In this document: piece after piece, positions 1-8,472 of the stretch
How positions within the stretch are numbered: position 1 is the first letter of the stretch
How the letters are laid out: every line of letters begins with the position of its first letter
DNA from: a virus
IMG/VR virus record: IMGVR_UViG_3300046535_000240
Location: 1 to 48,773 of that record
DNA: 48,773 bases
Direction: 5' to 3' (one strand)
Position numbers and translations under genes: made by a program
The notes under the pieces: generated by a model
What the model saw: only the letters and a program-made list of their open reading frames with translations
What the model was told of the DNA's origin: nothing
Databases searched by the model: none

Positions 1-127
1 GACTAAGGTACTGACTGGAGTATTTTATATAGAGGCTACTTGGGAATGAAAAGAGATTAAATAGAGGTATTTAATATAAACGCAGCGATATAAGGGCTAA
101 CCCAAAGTTCTGCTCCGTACACAGTAC
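1..127. repeat. 134-bp duplicated control region, copy 1 (wraps the map end)
   Basis: With 48653-48659 from the other end of the map this forms a 134-bp sequence identical to 26208-26341. It is AT-rich against a GC-rich genome and lies between the divergent virion blocks (terS rightward, wedge gene leftward). Four related motifs are visible: CTAAGGTACT (3-12), ATAGAGGCTACT (29-40), ATAGAGGTATT (61-71) and ATAAGGGCTAA (90-100), 27-32 bp apart. TACTGTG at the left end is inverted as CACAGTA at the right end. Possible roles are a bidirectional promoter or activator region, or a replication origin. The repeat is seen; the function is inferred. Confidence 0.9.
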
Positions 128-135
128 CCCAGTAC

Positions 136-165
136 TTGACTAGGCAAGCTTCGGTTTGCGATAAA
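136..165 (+). promoter_or_regulatory. promoter for the rightward virion block
   Basis: TTGACT (136-141), an 18-bp spacer and GATAAA (160-165) lie just right of repeat copy 1 and about 40 bp before the terS start. CTAGGCAAG inside it (140-148) is also found right of repeat copy 2 (26353-26361). It carries no TTGCAC palindrome, unlike the 26.4 kb promoter, so it may depend on the repeat. Confidence 0.6.
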
Positions 166-202
166 TTGCGGCTATCGACTCGCACCGCTCAATTACGTTA
201 AG

Positions 203-700
203 ATGGCGCGCATGGAATATGCCCTCCAGCCCGTCAAGGCTTCCCTCATTGCCGATCTAGTCGAGTTGATCAACATCAACCTGGCGGACCTGTTGCAAGT
301 TACCTGCGTGACTTGCCCGGATTGTCACGGGCGGGGCGTCGTGGGCGGCGAGGCGCGAGAGGGCGCAGTGATCGACGACGGCACGCTGCAGACGTGCGCG
401 ACGTGCGGCGGCGTCGGCGCGATCGAGCGCTTCGTGCTCGACACGACGAAATTAAAGACGTACCGGTTCGGTCGGCTGATCGAGGGTTTCGAGTACAAGC
501 AAGGGCAAATCATCCCGAAGGTGCGCTCGAAAGACAAAGCCTTCGCGATGCTCGTGAAGCTGCTCGGCTTCGACAAGGCAATTGTCGAAATCGCCAATGC
601 TTCGTCGATCGTCGAAACCTTGTCGAACGAGCAACGTGACGCCTACGTTGAGCAATTGAAGGAAATGGCGCAAATGGGCCTTCTGGACGGCCCGAAATGA
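203..700 (+). CDS. terS: terminase small subunit with DnaJ-like zinc fingers
   Basis: Predicted DNA-recognition subunit of the packaging terminase, 165 residues, first gene of block A and overlapping the large subunit by 4 bases (ATGA). Two CxxCxGxG motifs, C38-x2-C41-x-G-x-G and C65-x2-C68-x-G-x-G, form a DnaJ-type zinc-binding core. Zinc-finger small terminases occur in this type of contractile phage. The C-terminal half (about 90-160) is helical and charged. The start at 203 has only a weak Shine-Dalgarno sequence; ATG at 212 is an alternative. The role rests mainly on position before terL and on the known zinc-finger TerS type. Confidence 0.75.
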   Translation: MARMEYALQPVKASLIADLVELININLADLLQVTCVTCPDCHGRGVVGGEAREGAVIDDGTLQTCATCGGVGAIERFVLDTTKLKTYRFGRLIEGFEYKQGQIIPKVRSKDKAFAMLVKLLGFDKAIVEIANASSIVETLSNEQRDAYVEQLKEMAQMGLLDGPK

Positions 701-2244
701 ATCAGACTACGTCGGCATCAAATGACCTGTACGAAGGGCACCGTGAGGCTGTACGCACGTCTGCGGACCCTTCGTACACGACAGCGACCGCGCAAATCGG
801 CCCGGTCGAGTTTCTGATCCAGTCTGCGCGTACCAACTTCGCCGCGTTCGTTGCCGCCGTGCATCGGCCGCGTTATTCGCATTCGGCGTTTTCCGCGAGC
901 GTGTGCCGCGCCGTCGATAAATTCGTTGACGACGTGATCGAGGGCAAACGGCCTGTGCTCGTGCTCACCGCGCCGCCGCAGCACGGTAAGTCGTCGCTGA
1001 TCGCGCGCTGCTTGCCGCCGTACCTGTTCGGCCGGCTGACGGGCCAATTGCCGGCGGTGCGCATCGCGAGCGCGAGTTACGCGCACTCGCTCGCGCAGCG
1101 CAATCGCCGCGACGCGCAATCGATCATGCGCGAACCGATCTACCGGGCGATCTTTCCCGCGACGACGCTGATCGGCTTTAACGGCATCGATAACGCGTCC
1201 GACGGCCTGCAGGTGCCCGGCGACGGTTGGTTAAAGGGCGTCGGTATCGGCGGCTCTCTTACGGGCTTTTCGGTCGACGTCGGTATCATCGACGACGCTG
1301 TGAAGAATGCGCAGGAAGCACTTTCCGAAGTCGTGCAGGCGCGCAATCGCGACTGGTACGATTCCGTCTTCTTGACGCGTCTACAGCAGCGCTCGGGCCA
1401 AGTCATCATTGGTACGCCATGGTCGGCGCAGGATTTGCTTGCGCACGTCAAAAAGACGTACGGCACGGATGCGAATTTCACGCTGCTGTCTTTCCCGGCG
1501 CTCAACGATCCGAACGACGTCGGCTACAACCCCGATTTGCCGGAAGGCGCGCTCGTGCCGCACCTGCACAGCGAAGCGAAGCTGCGCGACATCAAACGCC
1601 ACATCGCGCTGCTGTGGTGGGCGGCGATGTATCAGCAATCGCCGCTTGCGGACCTGGGCGCGATTTTCCCGCGCGCGAATCTGCAGCACTACCGGCGCGC
1701 CGATCTGCCCGTGCACTTCCAGCGCGTGATTATGAGCGTCGACGCGACCTTCAAAGACGGCGAGGCGTCCGACTTTGTCGCGTGTGGCGTATGGGGCAAG
1801 TCGCAAGCGCCCGACGAGCGCGTATGGCTGATCGATTATCGGCGCGAGCGCCTCGCGTTCATGGCAACTGCGCAGGCAATCGCCGATCTGCGCCGGAAGC
1901 ATCCGCGCATATCGCGCATCTACATCGAAGAAGCGGCGAACGGCGCGGCGCTCGTCGACATGCTCAAGAAGCACTTTGCCGGGCTCGAAGGCGTGCCGCC
2001 TATGGGTTCGAAAGAGGCCCGTGCGCACGCCGTTTCGTGGATGTGGAGCAACAACGCAGTCATGCTGCCGCACCCTGAAGAAGCGCCGGGCATCGCCCAA
2101 TGGGTATCGGAAATCACGTCTTTCCCTGACGTACAGCACGACGATACGGTAGACTGCATGACATTGGCTTTACACCAGCTATGTCTGCGCTCGCCTATCG
2201 GGTCGCTAATCACAAACGAAATTCTCAGGAGCGCGGCATTATGA
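697..2244 (+). CDS. terL: terminase large subunit
   Basis: ATP-driven packaging motor and headful nuclease, 515 residues, a normal length for the family. The Walker A motif is PPQHGKSS (93-100) and Walker B is VGIIDD (195-200). The C-terminal RNase H-like nuclease shows SVDATF (Asp349), IYIEE (Glu411/412) and HDDTVD (482-486), the expected acidic cluster. It works with the small subunit at the portal vertex of the prohead. Its ATG overlaps the terS stop and its own stop overlaps the portal start, so the three genes look translationally coupled. Confidence 0.96.
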   Translation: MNQTTSASNDLYEGHREAVRTSADPSYTTATAQIGPVEFLIQSARTNFAAFVAAVHRPRYSHSAFSASVCRAVDKFVDDVIEGKRPVLVLTAPPQHGKSSLIARCLPPYLFGRLTGQLPAVRIASASYAHSLAQRNRRDAQSIMREPIYRAIFPATTLIGFNGIDNASDGLQVPGDGWLKGVGIGGSLTGFSVDVGIIDDAVKNAQEALSEVVQARNRDWYDSVFLTRLQQRSGQVIIGTPWSAQDLLAHVKKTYGTDANFTLLSFPALNDPNDVGYNPDLPEGALVPHLHSEAKLRDIKRHIALLWWAAMYQQSPLADLGAIFPRANLQHYRRADLPVHFQRVIMSVDATFKDGEASDFVACGVWGKSQAPDERVWLIDYRRERLAFMATAQAIADLRRKHPRISRIYIEEAANGAALVDMLKKHFAGLEGVPPMGSKEARAHAVSWMWSNNAVMLPHPEEAPGIAQWVSEITSFPDVQHDDTVDCMTLALHQLCLRSPIGSLITNEILRSAAL

Positions 2245-4121
2245 CGCGACGCACGAAACGCCAGAATCGCGCGCAGAGCGCGCCCGCTACCGTCACGCCT
2301 ATTCGGCCCGAGCAGCCGCGCCGCGCGCTGCATCTAGCGCTCGACACTGCGCCGCATGACGGCCGCTCGCCGTCGATGATCGCCGCGACGCCGTACAAGG
2401 TCGACGAGGCGCGATATTCGACCGTCGAGAAGCGCGCCGCCGAAATGGCGATGGACTTCAACGGCACGACGACCAACGCGCTCACATTCACGGAAAGCCA
2501 GGGCTTTCCCGGCTTTCCGGCGCTCGCGCTGCTCGCGCAGTTGCCCGAATACCGCTCGATGCATGAGCGTCTCGCCGACGAATGCATCCGCAAATGGGGT
2601 AAGCCTACGTCTAGCGGCGAGAGCGATTCGACGAAGGTCGCGCAAATCGTTGCCGAACTCGACAAGCTCGATATCAAGTCAGCGATTCGCCAGATGGTCA
2701 TTCACGACCAGGCATTCGGCGGCGCGCATGCGTACTTCAAGCTGAAAGGCGACGACGATCTGCGCGAAATTCCACTTGTCATGAAACCGATCAGCGTGCC
2801 GCAAGGCGCGTTCATGGGGCTGCGCGTGATCGAGCCGTATTGGGTCACGCCGAACGCCTACAACAGCATCGACCCGAGCGCGGCCGATTTTTACAAGCCG
2901 TCGTCCTGGTTCATGATCGGCCAGGAAGTGCACGCCTCGCGCCTGCAGACGATCGTGTCGCGCCCGGTGCCCGACATGCTCAAACCGTCGTATTCGTTTC
3001 GCGGCGTCTCGATGTCGCAGCTTGCCGCGCCGTATGTCGACAACTGGCTGCGCACGCGCCAAAGCGTAAGCGATGCGATCAAGCAATACGCCGTCTCGGG
3101 CGTGAAGATGGACCTGCAGCAAATGCTGTCGCCCGGCGGTGCGCAGGATTTGCGCAATCGTATCGAACTGCTCAACCGCTATCGCGACAATCGCAACTTG
3201 CTCGCCGTCGATATGGCGACGGAGGAATTCTTCACGGTCGCGACGCCGATCAGCGGGCTCGACGCGCTGCAGGCGCAGGCGCAGGAACAAATGTCCGCCG
3301 TCTGTCACATTCCGCTCGTCGTGCTGCTCGGCATCACGCCGACAGGGCTGAACGCATCGAGCGAAGGCGAAATCCGCGTCTTCTACGATTACGTGAGCGG
3401 CTATCAGTCGAACGTGCTGCACGCGATCATGCTCAACATTCTGCGCATCATTCAGCTTTCGCTGTTCGGCGAGATTGACGAGTCTATCTCGTGGAAGTGG
3501 GAACCGCTGCACGAACTGACGTCGCTCGAAGCCGCCGACAAGCGCGCGAAGGACGCCGACACGGATTCGAAGTATGTCGAAATGGGCGTCGTTGCGCCTG
3601 AGACGGTCATGCGCCGGCTCAACGACGACCCGGACAGCGGCTATTCCGGGCTGCTCGAAGCGGGCGACACGCTCGACACGACGCCTGATGACGACATCGC
3701 GACGATCACTGAGCACATTTTGCAGATGCCGATCGACGGCGATGACAGCGGGCTCGAAGCTGCGCCCGTCGGCGGCGCGTTCTCGCAATTGACAGACGGC
3801 CAGGAAAGCGCGTCGACCGACCTGCTTGCGCTCACCGGCGGCGATCCGACGATCACGGACGAAGACGAACAATCCGACCCTGGCGTCTTGCCGACTGGTG
3901 CACTCGCCGACATCGGCGAGGCGATCATGCAGGGCGTACCTGTGCAGGCCGCCGGCACCGATGCGCCGCTCGCGCGGCAGCCTTTGGGCGGTGCGACGAA
4001 CGTGACGCATCCGTCGATCGACGCGCTCAATGCGACCGCTGACGGCATGGTCGGGCCCGCCGGCGACGAGCCCAAATTGACTGCGCTGCATGCGGCGATT
4101 CAGCAAGTCATGAGCGCTTGA
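2241..4121 (+). CDS. portal protein (DUF1073 type)
   Basis: Forms the dodecameric portal through which DNA is packaged and ejected; 626 residues. The start at 2241 overlaps the terL stop (ATGA) and is preceded by CAGGAG. The N-terminal region resembles the DUF1073 portal family: a conserved helical part around ALLAQLPEYR, then the core with the VVLLGITPTGLNASSEGE segment (about residues 366-383). The last 150 residues are acidic and Asp/Gly/Ala-rich and probably disordered. Databases sometimes label this family Acb1-like, but I see no paired HxT motifs of the anti-CBASS enzyme, so a portal role alone is called. Confidence 0.9.
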   Translation: MTRRTKRQNRAQSAPATVTPIRPEQPRRALHLALDTAPHDGRSPSMIAATPYKVDEARYSTVEKRAAEMAMDFNGTTTNALTFTESQGFPGFPALALLAQLPEYRSMHERLADECIRKWGKPTSSGESDSTKVAQIVAELDKLDIKSAIRQMVIHDQAFGGAHAYFKLKGDDDLREIPLVMKPISVPQGAFMGLRVIEPYWVTPNAYNSIDPSAADFYKPSSWFMIGQEVHASRLQTIVSRPVPDMLKPSYSFRGVSMSQLAAPYVDNWLRTRQSVSDAIKQYAVSGVKMDLQQMLSPGGAQDLRNRIELLNRYRDNRNLLAVDMATEEFFTVATPISGLDALQAQAQEQMSAVCHIPLVVLLGITPTGLNASSEGEIRVFYDYVSGYQSNVLHAIMLNILRIIQLSLFGEIDESISWKWEPLHELTSLEAADKRAKDADTDSKYVEMGVVAPETVMRRLNDDPDSGYSGLLEAGDTLDTTPDDDIATITEHILQMPIDGDDSGLEAAPVGGAFSQLTDGQESASTDLLALTGGDPTITDEDEQSDPGVLPTGALADIGEAIMQGVPVQAAGTDAPLARQPLGGATNVTHPSIDALNATADGMVGPAGDEPKLTALHAAIQQVMSA

Positions 4122-4122
4122 T

Positions 4123-5124
4123 ATGGAGCTTCGCGCACCGGGAAAGAAGGATACGACGCTCGCGCCGATCCGCGTCAATGCGGATCGCGAGCGCAACTAC
4201 AGCGCTGCGCTTCAGAATATGGTGCGCGCGATGTCGGCATCCTACGAGTATTGGATCGCGGGCAAGTACCGCGATGCCGTCGACGCGAACGCCGACGCCG
4301 ATCGTATCCCCGATATGGCGCAAGACGCGAAGAAAGGGGCCGGAAAGACAACGCGCGACATGTTCGCCGAGTTGACACGCCTGCGCAAATACTGGACGGA
4401 CTATTTCAACAAATACGCCGAGAAGCTTGCCGAGCAGGCGACGGACGCCTGGTACAAAGACAACGCGAACGCCTGGGGCGGCAAGCTTAAGCGCGCAGGC
4501 TTCGACGTCAAGCTGCAACTGACGCCGAGTCAGAAGCTAATTCTTAAGACGAAGGTGCGCGAGAACGTCGCGCTGATCAAGTCGATTCACGAGGATTATC
4601 ACAAAAACATCGAAGGCATCGTTTCACGCTCGTTTCTCGCCGGCCGCGACCTGTCGACGATGACGGACAAGATCAAGGATGCCGGCGGCGTCAGCACGCG
4701 CCGCGCTGCATTCATCGCGCGCGACCAGGCGAACAAGGCCACGGCGCAAATGAACGACGCGCGCCAGCGCGAACTTTCGATTCGTTTTTGTTATTGGGTG
4801 CACTCGTCAGCAGGCAAAGAGCCCCGCGCAGCCCATGTGCGTGCGGGGCGCGAACAATGGGTTTACGTCGTCGGCGAAGGCATCGATTTTAAAGACGGAT
4901 TCGGGCCGGTAAAACCTGGCGAAGCGATAAATTGCCGCTGCACGAGCCGATCTATTATTCCAGCGTTAGGGCGTGGGGACGTTCAATCACTCGATGACTT
5001 AGAAGCCGTGCCGGGTTTCCCTGGCGCGTATCGTGCAAAGAAAGGCAAGACTGCAGGCGCTAAAACGGGCATCGATGTCGTCGATACCCGCGTTCCGAAA
5101 GGCTCGCCCGTCAAGTATTCGTAG
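4123..5124 (+). CDS. minor head protein, Mu gpF-like
   Basis: Head morphogenesis protein of 333 residues placed, as usual, just after the portal. The C-terminal half holds the Mu gpF-like domain: an AAFIARDQANKATAQMND stretch, then WVHSSAGKEPRAAHVRAGRE and the signature GEAINCRCTSRSI near residues 265-278. In this family the domain sits at the portal vertex and assists assembly or ejection. The start follows the portal stop by one base and has no strong Shine-Dalgarno sequence, so coupling to the portal gene is likely. Confidence 0.88.
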   Translation: MELRAPGKKDTTLAPIRVNADRERNYSAALQNMVRAMSASYEYWIAGKYRDAVDANADADRIPDMAQDAKKGAGKTTRDMFAELTRLRKYWTDYFNKYAEKLAEQATDAWYKDNANAWGGKLKRAGFDVKLQLTPSQKLILKTKVRENVALIKSIHEDYHKNIEGIVSRSFLAGRDLSTMTDKIKDAGGVSTRRAAFIARDQANKATAQMNDARQRELSIRFCYWVHSSAGKEPRAAHVRAGREQWVYVVGEGIDFKDGFGPVKPGEAINCRCTSRSIIPALGRGDVQSLDDLEAVPGFPGAYRAKKGKTAGAKTGIDVVDTRVPKGSPVKYS

Positions 5125-5178
5125 TGATAAACCGTCGCTATTGCGTAACGGGATTCATAGCGATACTATACGGGCACT

Positions 5179-6588
5179 ATGCCCGATATCATTTTCGCCT
5201 TTGACAAGAAGACTGCTCGCACGCGCGACGCAGACGGCCGCATGCGCGTTCGCGACTGCATTCTGTCGACGGCCGAAATCAACCCGTATCGTGGGCGTGA
5301 GATTCCAAAGAATGACGAATTGGGCCTGGAGCCGAACAAGGTCTATGACCTGTACCGTGCGCCCGATGAGTTGAAGAAAGCGGCTTCGACCTTCGAAGGC
5401 GTGCCGCTCATGATCAAACACATTCCGCAGACGGCAGAAGCGCCGCGCAAAGAGTACCAGGCCGGCGCGGTGCATTCGATCACCTTCGACGGCGAGCACC
5501 TGCGCGGCGATCTGCTCGTGTCTGACGGCATGGCTATCGAATTGATCGAATCCGGCGAACTCGCCGATTTGTCTTGCGGGTATCGGTATAAGCCTGTCAT
5601 GCGCTCGGGCGACGCAGGCGGGCAGCACTACGACGGCGTGATGACTGAAATTCAGGGCAATCACGTCGCCCTCGTCGACGACGGCCGCGCGAGCGGTGCG
5701 CACGTCGCCGATAGTGCGCTTCGCAGTGAGTCCGACCAATCCATGAACGGAGATTCAAAAATGGCATTCCCGAACGAAAACGAAAAGCCGGCCGGCGGCG
5801 AAGAGCAGCCGAACGCCGGCGGCGCGCCCGATGCAGGTGCACCGGCGGAAGGCGCAGCACCGCCGGCCGCTGCCGCACCGGCTGCAGGCGCTGCGCCCGC
5901 ACCGGGCAACGCCGCAGGCGAGCAAAACGAGCAGATGAACATGGCCGCTATCGGCCAGGCGCTGAAGCACATCGCCGCGATTCTGCAGGACATTCACGGC
6001 AAGGTCGGCGGCGCTGCGGCGGCACCGGCTGCCGGCGCGATGGACAGCGAAACCGGCGAGAACGATGAAATTGTTCAAAACGGCGAAGCTGCGGATATGG
6101 AATTGCAGCCGGCCGTCGCGGGTGACAGCGAGGGCGGCGCGCCCGAAATGAACGCCGGCGGCGGTGACAATCCGAGCCTGCCCGCGCCGAACCAGGACGG
6201 CACCGGCGCACGCGGCAACCCGACGCCCTATGGCGCGATGGACGCTCGCACCGTGAAGACCGTGCAATCGGCCGTCGACGCAGCGCTGAAGCGCGAACGT
6301 GCGCGCGTGTCGGCACTGAACGAAGCGTGCCGCGACGTGCGGGGCGTGCTCGGCGACGTGTACGGCATGGACAGCGCGGGTGACGTGTACCGTGCAGCGC
6401 TCGAAGTCAAGGGCGTCACGGGCGTCGCAAAGGGCGCAGAAAAGGCCGCATGGCAAGGCTATATCAGTGGCGCAGCCGGCGCGCGCGGTGCCCGCAGCAA
6501 GGTCGAAATGGCCCTGGACAGCGACACTGTGAAACAGAATCAGTCGGGCGTGCTCGCGCACCTCGCGAAAATCTCCGTGAAGGGCTAA
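5179..6588 (+). CDS. prohead protease-scaffold fusion (DUF2213)
   Basis: 469 residues. Residues 1-175 match the DUF2213 prohead-protease type. Candidate catalytic residues are His81 (MIKHIP), Ser132 (LSCGY) and His162 (GNHVALVDD). Residues about 195-345 are Ala/Gly/Pro/Glu-rich and of low complexity, as in a scaffold. The end (about 350-469) is helical and basic and may bind the capsid protein. It sits between the minor head gene and the decoration gene, the usual order. An internal start at 5761 probably also makes the scaffold alone. Confidence 0.85.
   Translation: MPDIIFAFDKKTARTRDADGRMRVRDCILSTAEINPYRGREIPKNDELGLEPNKVYDLYRAPDELKKAASTFEGVPLMIKHIPQTAEAPRKEYQAGAVHSITFDGEHLRGDLLVSDGMAIELIESGELADLSCGYRYKPVMRSGDAGGQHYDGVMTEIQGNHVALVDDGRASGAHVADSALRSESDQSMNGDSKMAFPNENEKPAGGEEQPNAGGAPDAGAPAEGAAPPAAAAPAAGAAPAPGNAAGEQNEQMNMAAIGQALKHIAAILQDIHGKVGGAAAAPAAGAMDSETGENDEIVQNGEAADMELQPAVAGDSEGGAPEMNAGGGDNPSLPAPNQDGTGARGNPTPYGAMDARTVKTVQSAVDAALKRERARVSALNEACRDVRGVLGDVYGMDSAGDVYRAALEVKGVTGVAKGAEKAAWQGYISGAAGARGARSKVEMALDSDTVKQNQSGVLAHLAKISVKG
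5761..6588 (+). CDS. nested scaffold protein (internal start)
   Basis: In-frame internal ATG at codon 195 of the protease gene, preceded at good distance by ACGGAGAT (5747-5754), one of the stronger ribosome sites in the head operon. The product would be 275 residues beginning MAFPNENEKP. It would contain only the Ala/Gly-rich linker and the C-terminal helical part. This is the arrangement of lambda C/Nu3, where a protease gene encodes a separate scaffold at its 3' end. The start is seen; its use is inferred. Confidence 0.6.
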   Translation: MAFPNENEKPAGGEEQPNAGGAPDAGAPAEGAAPPAAAAPAAGAAPAPGNAAGEQNEQMNMAAIGQALKHIAAILQDIHGKVGGAAAAPAAGAMDSETGENDEIVQNGEAADMELQPAVAGDSEGGAPEMNAGGGDNPSLPAPNQDGTGARGNPTPYGAMDARTVKTVQSAVDAALKRERARVSALNEACRDVRGVLGDVYGMDSAGDVYRAALEVKGVTGVAKGAEKAAWQGYISGAAGARGARSKVEMALDSDTVKQNQSGVLAHLAKISVKG

Positions 6589-6628
6589 GGCCCGAATCGG
6601 ACAATTCCCTGTAACGGAGAAAACCACC

Positions 6629-7138
6629 ATGTTTCAGAATCAAGTCTACATCACGCCGGCGGAAGGTTTGCCGGGCGACTTCGCCTCGTCGAACCCGATG
6701 ATCTACAAGCTGTCGGGCGGCGGCAAAATGGTCGCTGACGCGACCGGCGTCAAGGTCGGCCAATTCGCCATCCTGAATTCGGACGGCACCGTCACGACGA
6801 TCCCCGGCTCGGCAGCGGCCGCGCCGACGTTCCGCATCGGCTTCGTGCACCGCGAAGACAACGCGCAAATCACGACGTTCCTGTCGGAAGCCGGCTACAC
6901 GATCCAGGCCGGTCAGCCGGTTTCGCTGTTCGGCGCGGGCGACTTCTACATCAAGGCCGATGCGATCACCGGCACGCCGGTTCGTGGCGCTGTGATCGGA
7001 TGGGATACGACGACGGGTCTGATCAACGTCGGCGCAACGATCACCGGCAACGTCGTCGATACTGGTTTCATCATGGTGTCGGAATCGGTCACGGCCGGCT
7101 CGACGATCGTAATGTCCCTCGCAACCCGTCGCGCTTAA
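6629..7138 (+). CDS. head decoration / structural cement protein
   Basis: 169 residues, with a strong ribosome site (CGGAG, 10 bases before ATG). It lies between scaffold and major capsid genes, the usual position of the decoration protein. The sequence is Gly/Thr/Val-rich with predicted beta strands and no membrane segment. It resembles the DUF2190/Gp24-type cement proteins that stud HK97-fold heads (VKVGQFAILNSDGT, then GFIMVSESVTAGS near the end). The name rests on position and general likeness. Confidence 0.72.
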   Translation: MFQNQVYITPAEGLPGDFASSNPMIYKLSGGGKMVADATGVKVGQFAILNSDGTVTTIPGSAAAAPTFRIGFVHREDNAQITTFLSEAGYTIQAGQPVSLFGAGDFYIKADAITGTPVRGAVIGWDTTTGLINVGATITGNVVDTGFIMVSESVTAGSTIVMSLATRRA

Positions 7139-7198
7139 GCGAACACGCAGGCCGGCGAGAGCCGGCCGCGAACGAACCCTGAAATCGGAGAAAAGAAA

Positions 7199-8206
7199 AT
7201 GCGTGATTCGCAACTTATCGAAAAGCTGGCTCGTGCAGGCGTCATCCTGCCGGGTTCGGTTTCCAACGTGTCGACGCCCGTCAGCGATTACGCGATGGAC
7301 GCGGCCGACTTGACGCCGCACCTCGTCACGACGCCGAACGCCGGCATCCCGACCTATCTGACGACCTACGTCGATCCGAAGGTTATCGAAGTGCTCGTCG
7401 CGCCGATGAAGGCTGCCGAGATTGTCGGCGAGTCGAAGAAAGGCGACTGGACGACGCTCACCGCTGCATTCATCCAGGCGGAACCGACGACCAAGGTCGC
7501 GACTTACGGCGATTACAGCGCCGACGGGTCGAGCGATTCGAACGTCAACTACCCGCAACGCCAGTCGTACTTTTTCCAGACGTGGACCCGTTGGGGCGAG
7601 CGCGAATTGGAAATGGCAGGCGCGGGTCGCGTCGACCTGGCTGCGCAGTTGAACTACTCCAGCGCCCTGGGCCTGGCGAAGTTCCTGAACGCCTCGTATC
7701 TGTTCGGCGTGTCGGGCCTGCAGAATTACGGCCTGACGAACGATCCGCGCCTGATCGCGCCGGTCGCATATGGCGTGAATTGGGCGACCGCTGCGCCGGA
7801 AGCGATTTTCAACAACATCAAGGACATGTACAAGGCGCTGCAATCGCAGTCGCAAGGCATCATCGAGCAGGATGACGAGCTTCGCCTCGCGATCCCGCCG
7901 ACGGCCGCCGGCGACTTGAACGCAGTCAACACCTACGGTCTGAGCGCCGCGAAGCTGCTGAAAGACGCTTTCCCGAAACTGGAAATCGTCACCGTGCCGG
8001 AATACGACACGGGCTCGGGCCGCCTCGCGCAGTTGTGGGCGCAGAAGGTCGAAGGCCAGGAGGTTGCAACCTGCGCCTTTACCGAAAAGATGCGCGCGCA
8101 CAGCATCGAGCGCTACTCGTCGTACTTCCGTCAAAAGAAGTCGGCAGGTACCTGGGGCGCAGTCGTGTTCCTGCCCTTCGCGATGGCTGCGGCGATCGGC
8201 GTCTGA
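7199..8206 (+). CDS. major capsid protein (DUF2184, HK97 fold)
   Basis: 335 residues, with a strong Shine-Dalgarno (CGGAG) and followed by a strong terminator, as suits the most abundant virion protein. It resembles the DUF2184 capsid family that accompanies DUF2213 proteases: an N-arm of about 50 residues, then TYVDPKVIEVLVAPMKAAEIVGE and the aromatic QRQSYFFQTWTRWGERELEMAG segment. The C-terminal part, ending FLPFAMAAAIGV, is the usual HK97 A/P domain region. No cleavage site is obvious from sequence alone. Confidence 0.9.
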   Translation: MRDSQLIEKLARAGVILPGSVSNVSTPVSDYAMDAADLTPHLVTTPNAGIPTYLTTYVDPKVIEVLVAPMKAAEIVGESKKGDWTTLTAAFIQAEPTTKVATYGDYSADGSSDSNVNYPQRQSYFFQTWTRWGERELEMAGAGRVDLAAQLNYSSALGLAKFLNASYLFGVSGLQNYGLTNDPRLIAPVAYGVNWATAAPEAIFNNIKDMYKALQSQSQGIIEQDDELRLAIPPTAAGDLNAVNTYGLSAAKLLKDAFPKLEIVTVPEYDTGSGRLAQLWAQKVEGQEVATCAFTEKMRAHSIERYSSYFRQKKSAGTWGAVVFLPFAMAAAIGV

Positions 8207-8211
8207 TTGAA

Positions 8212-8272
8212 AGCCCTACGAAAGTAGGGCTGAAACAGAGTGTTACAAACCCCGCTTCGGCGGGGTTTTTAT
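8212..8272 (+). terminator. double hairpin terminator after the capsid gene
   Basis: The first hairpin is AGCCCTAC-GAAA-GTAGGGCT (8212-8231). The second is AAACCCCGC-TTCG-GCGGGGTTT (8247-8268), followed by TTTATTT, a classic rho-independent form with a UUCG loop. They lie directly after the capsid stop codon and before a new promoter, so the head mRNA probably ends here in part. Confidence 0.9.
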
Positions 8273-8296
8273 TTACCGGGAATTTCGCTTGCGCAC

Positions 8297-8370
8297 TTGC
8301 ACACTTTACATTGGTACGATAGTATTGTGATAATGGCCTTAGTTTAGGCTATCAATATTGCGCTGCAATA
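8297..8370 (+). promoter_or_regulatory. internal promoter and leader of the 8.47 kb gene
   Basis: TTGCAC (8297-8302), a 17-bp spacer and TAGTAT (8320-8325). An overlapping alternative is TTTACA (8305-8310), 18 bp and GATAAT (8329-8334). Just downstream is a perfect hairpin TATTGC-GCT-GCAATA (8356-8370). The remaining leader up to 8472 holds no open frame I would trust. The -35 TTGCAC matches the half-site of the 26.2 kb operators. Confidence 0.6.
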
Positions 8371-8472
8371 GCGACAATCAATTTAACTTCCTGTTACCGT
8401 TTACCTAGACTTGTTTCTGAGGGGAGGCGCCCGGCAGCCCCGAAACCTGAAACCAGAATAGGACGAACGATC

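Noticed and set aside
2241-4121. Portal as an Acb1-like anti-CBASS enzyme
   Set aside because: The family name is shared in databases, but I find no pair of HxT/HxS motifs placed as in Acb1; length and position fit a portal.
6464-8134. Long open frame (about 550 codons) on the minus strand opposite the capsid and decoration genes
   Set aside because: It is the antisense shadow of high-GC coding DNA. The product is very Arg-rich with no ribosome site or family likeness, while the plus strand has clear virion proteins. Similar antisense frames at 2679-4196, 13132-14526 and 23308-24615 were dropped for the same reason.
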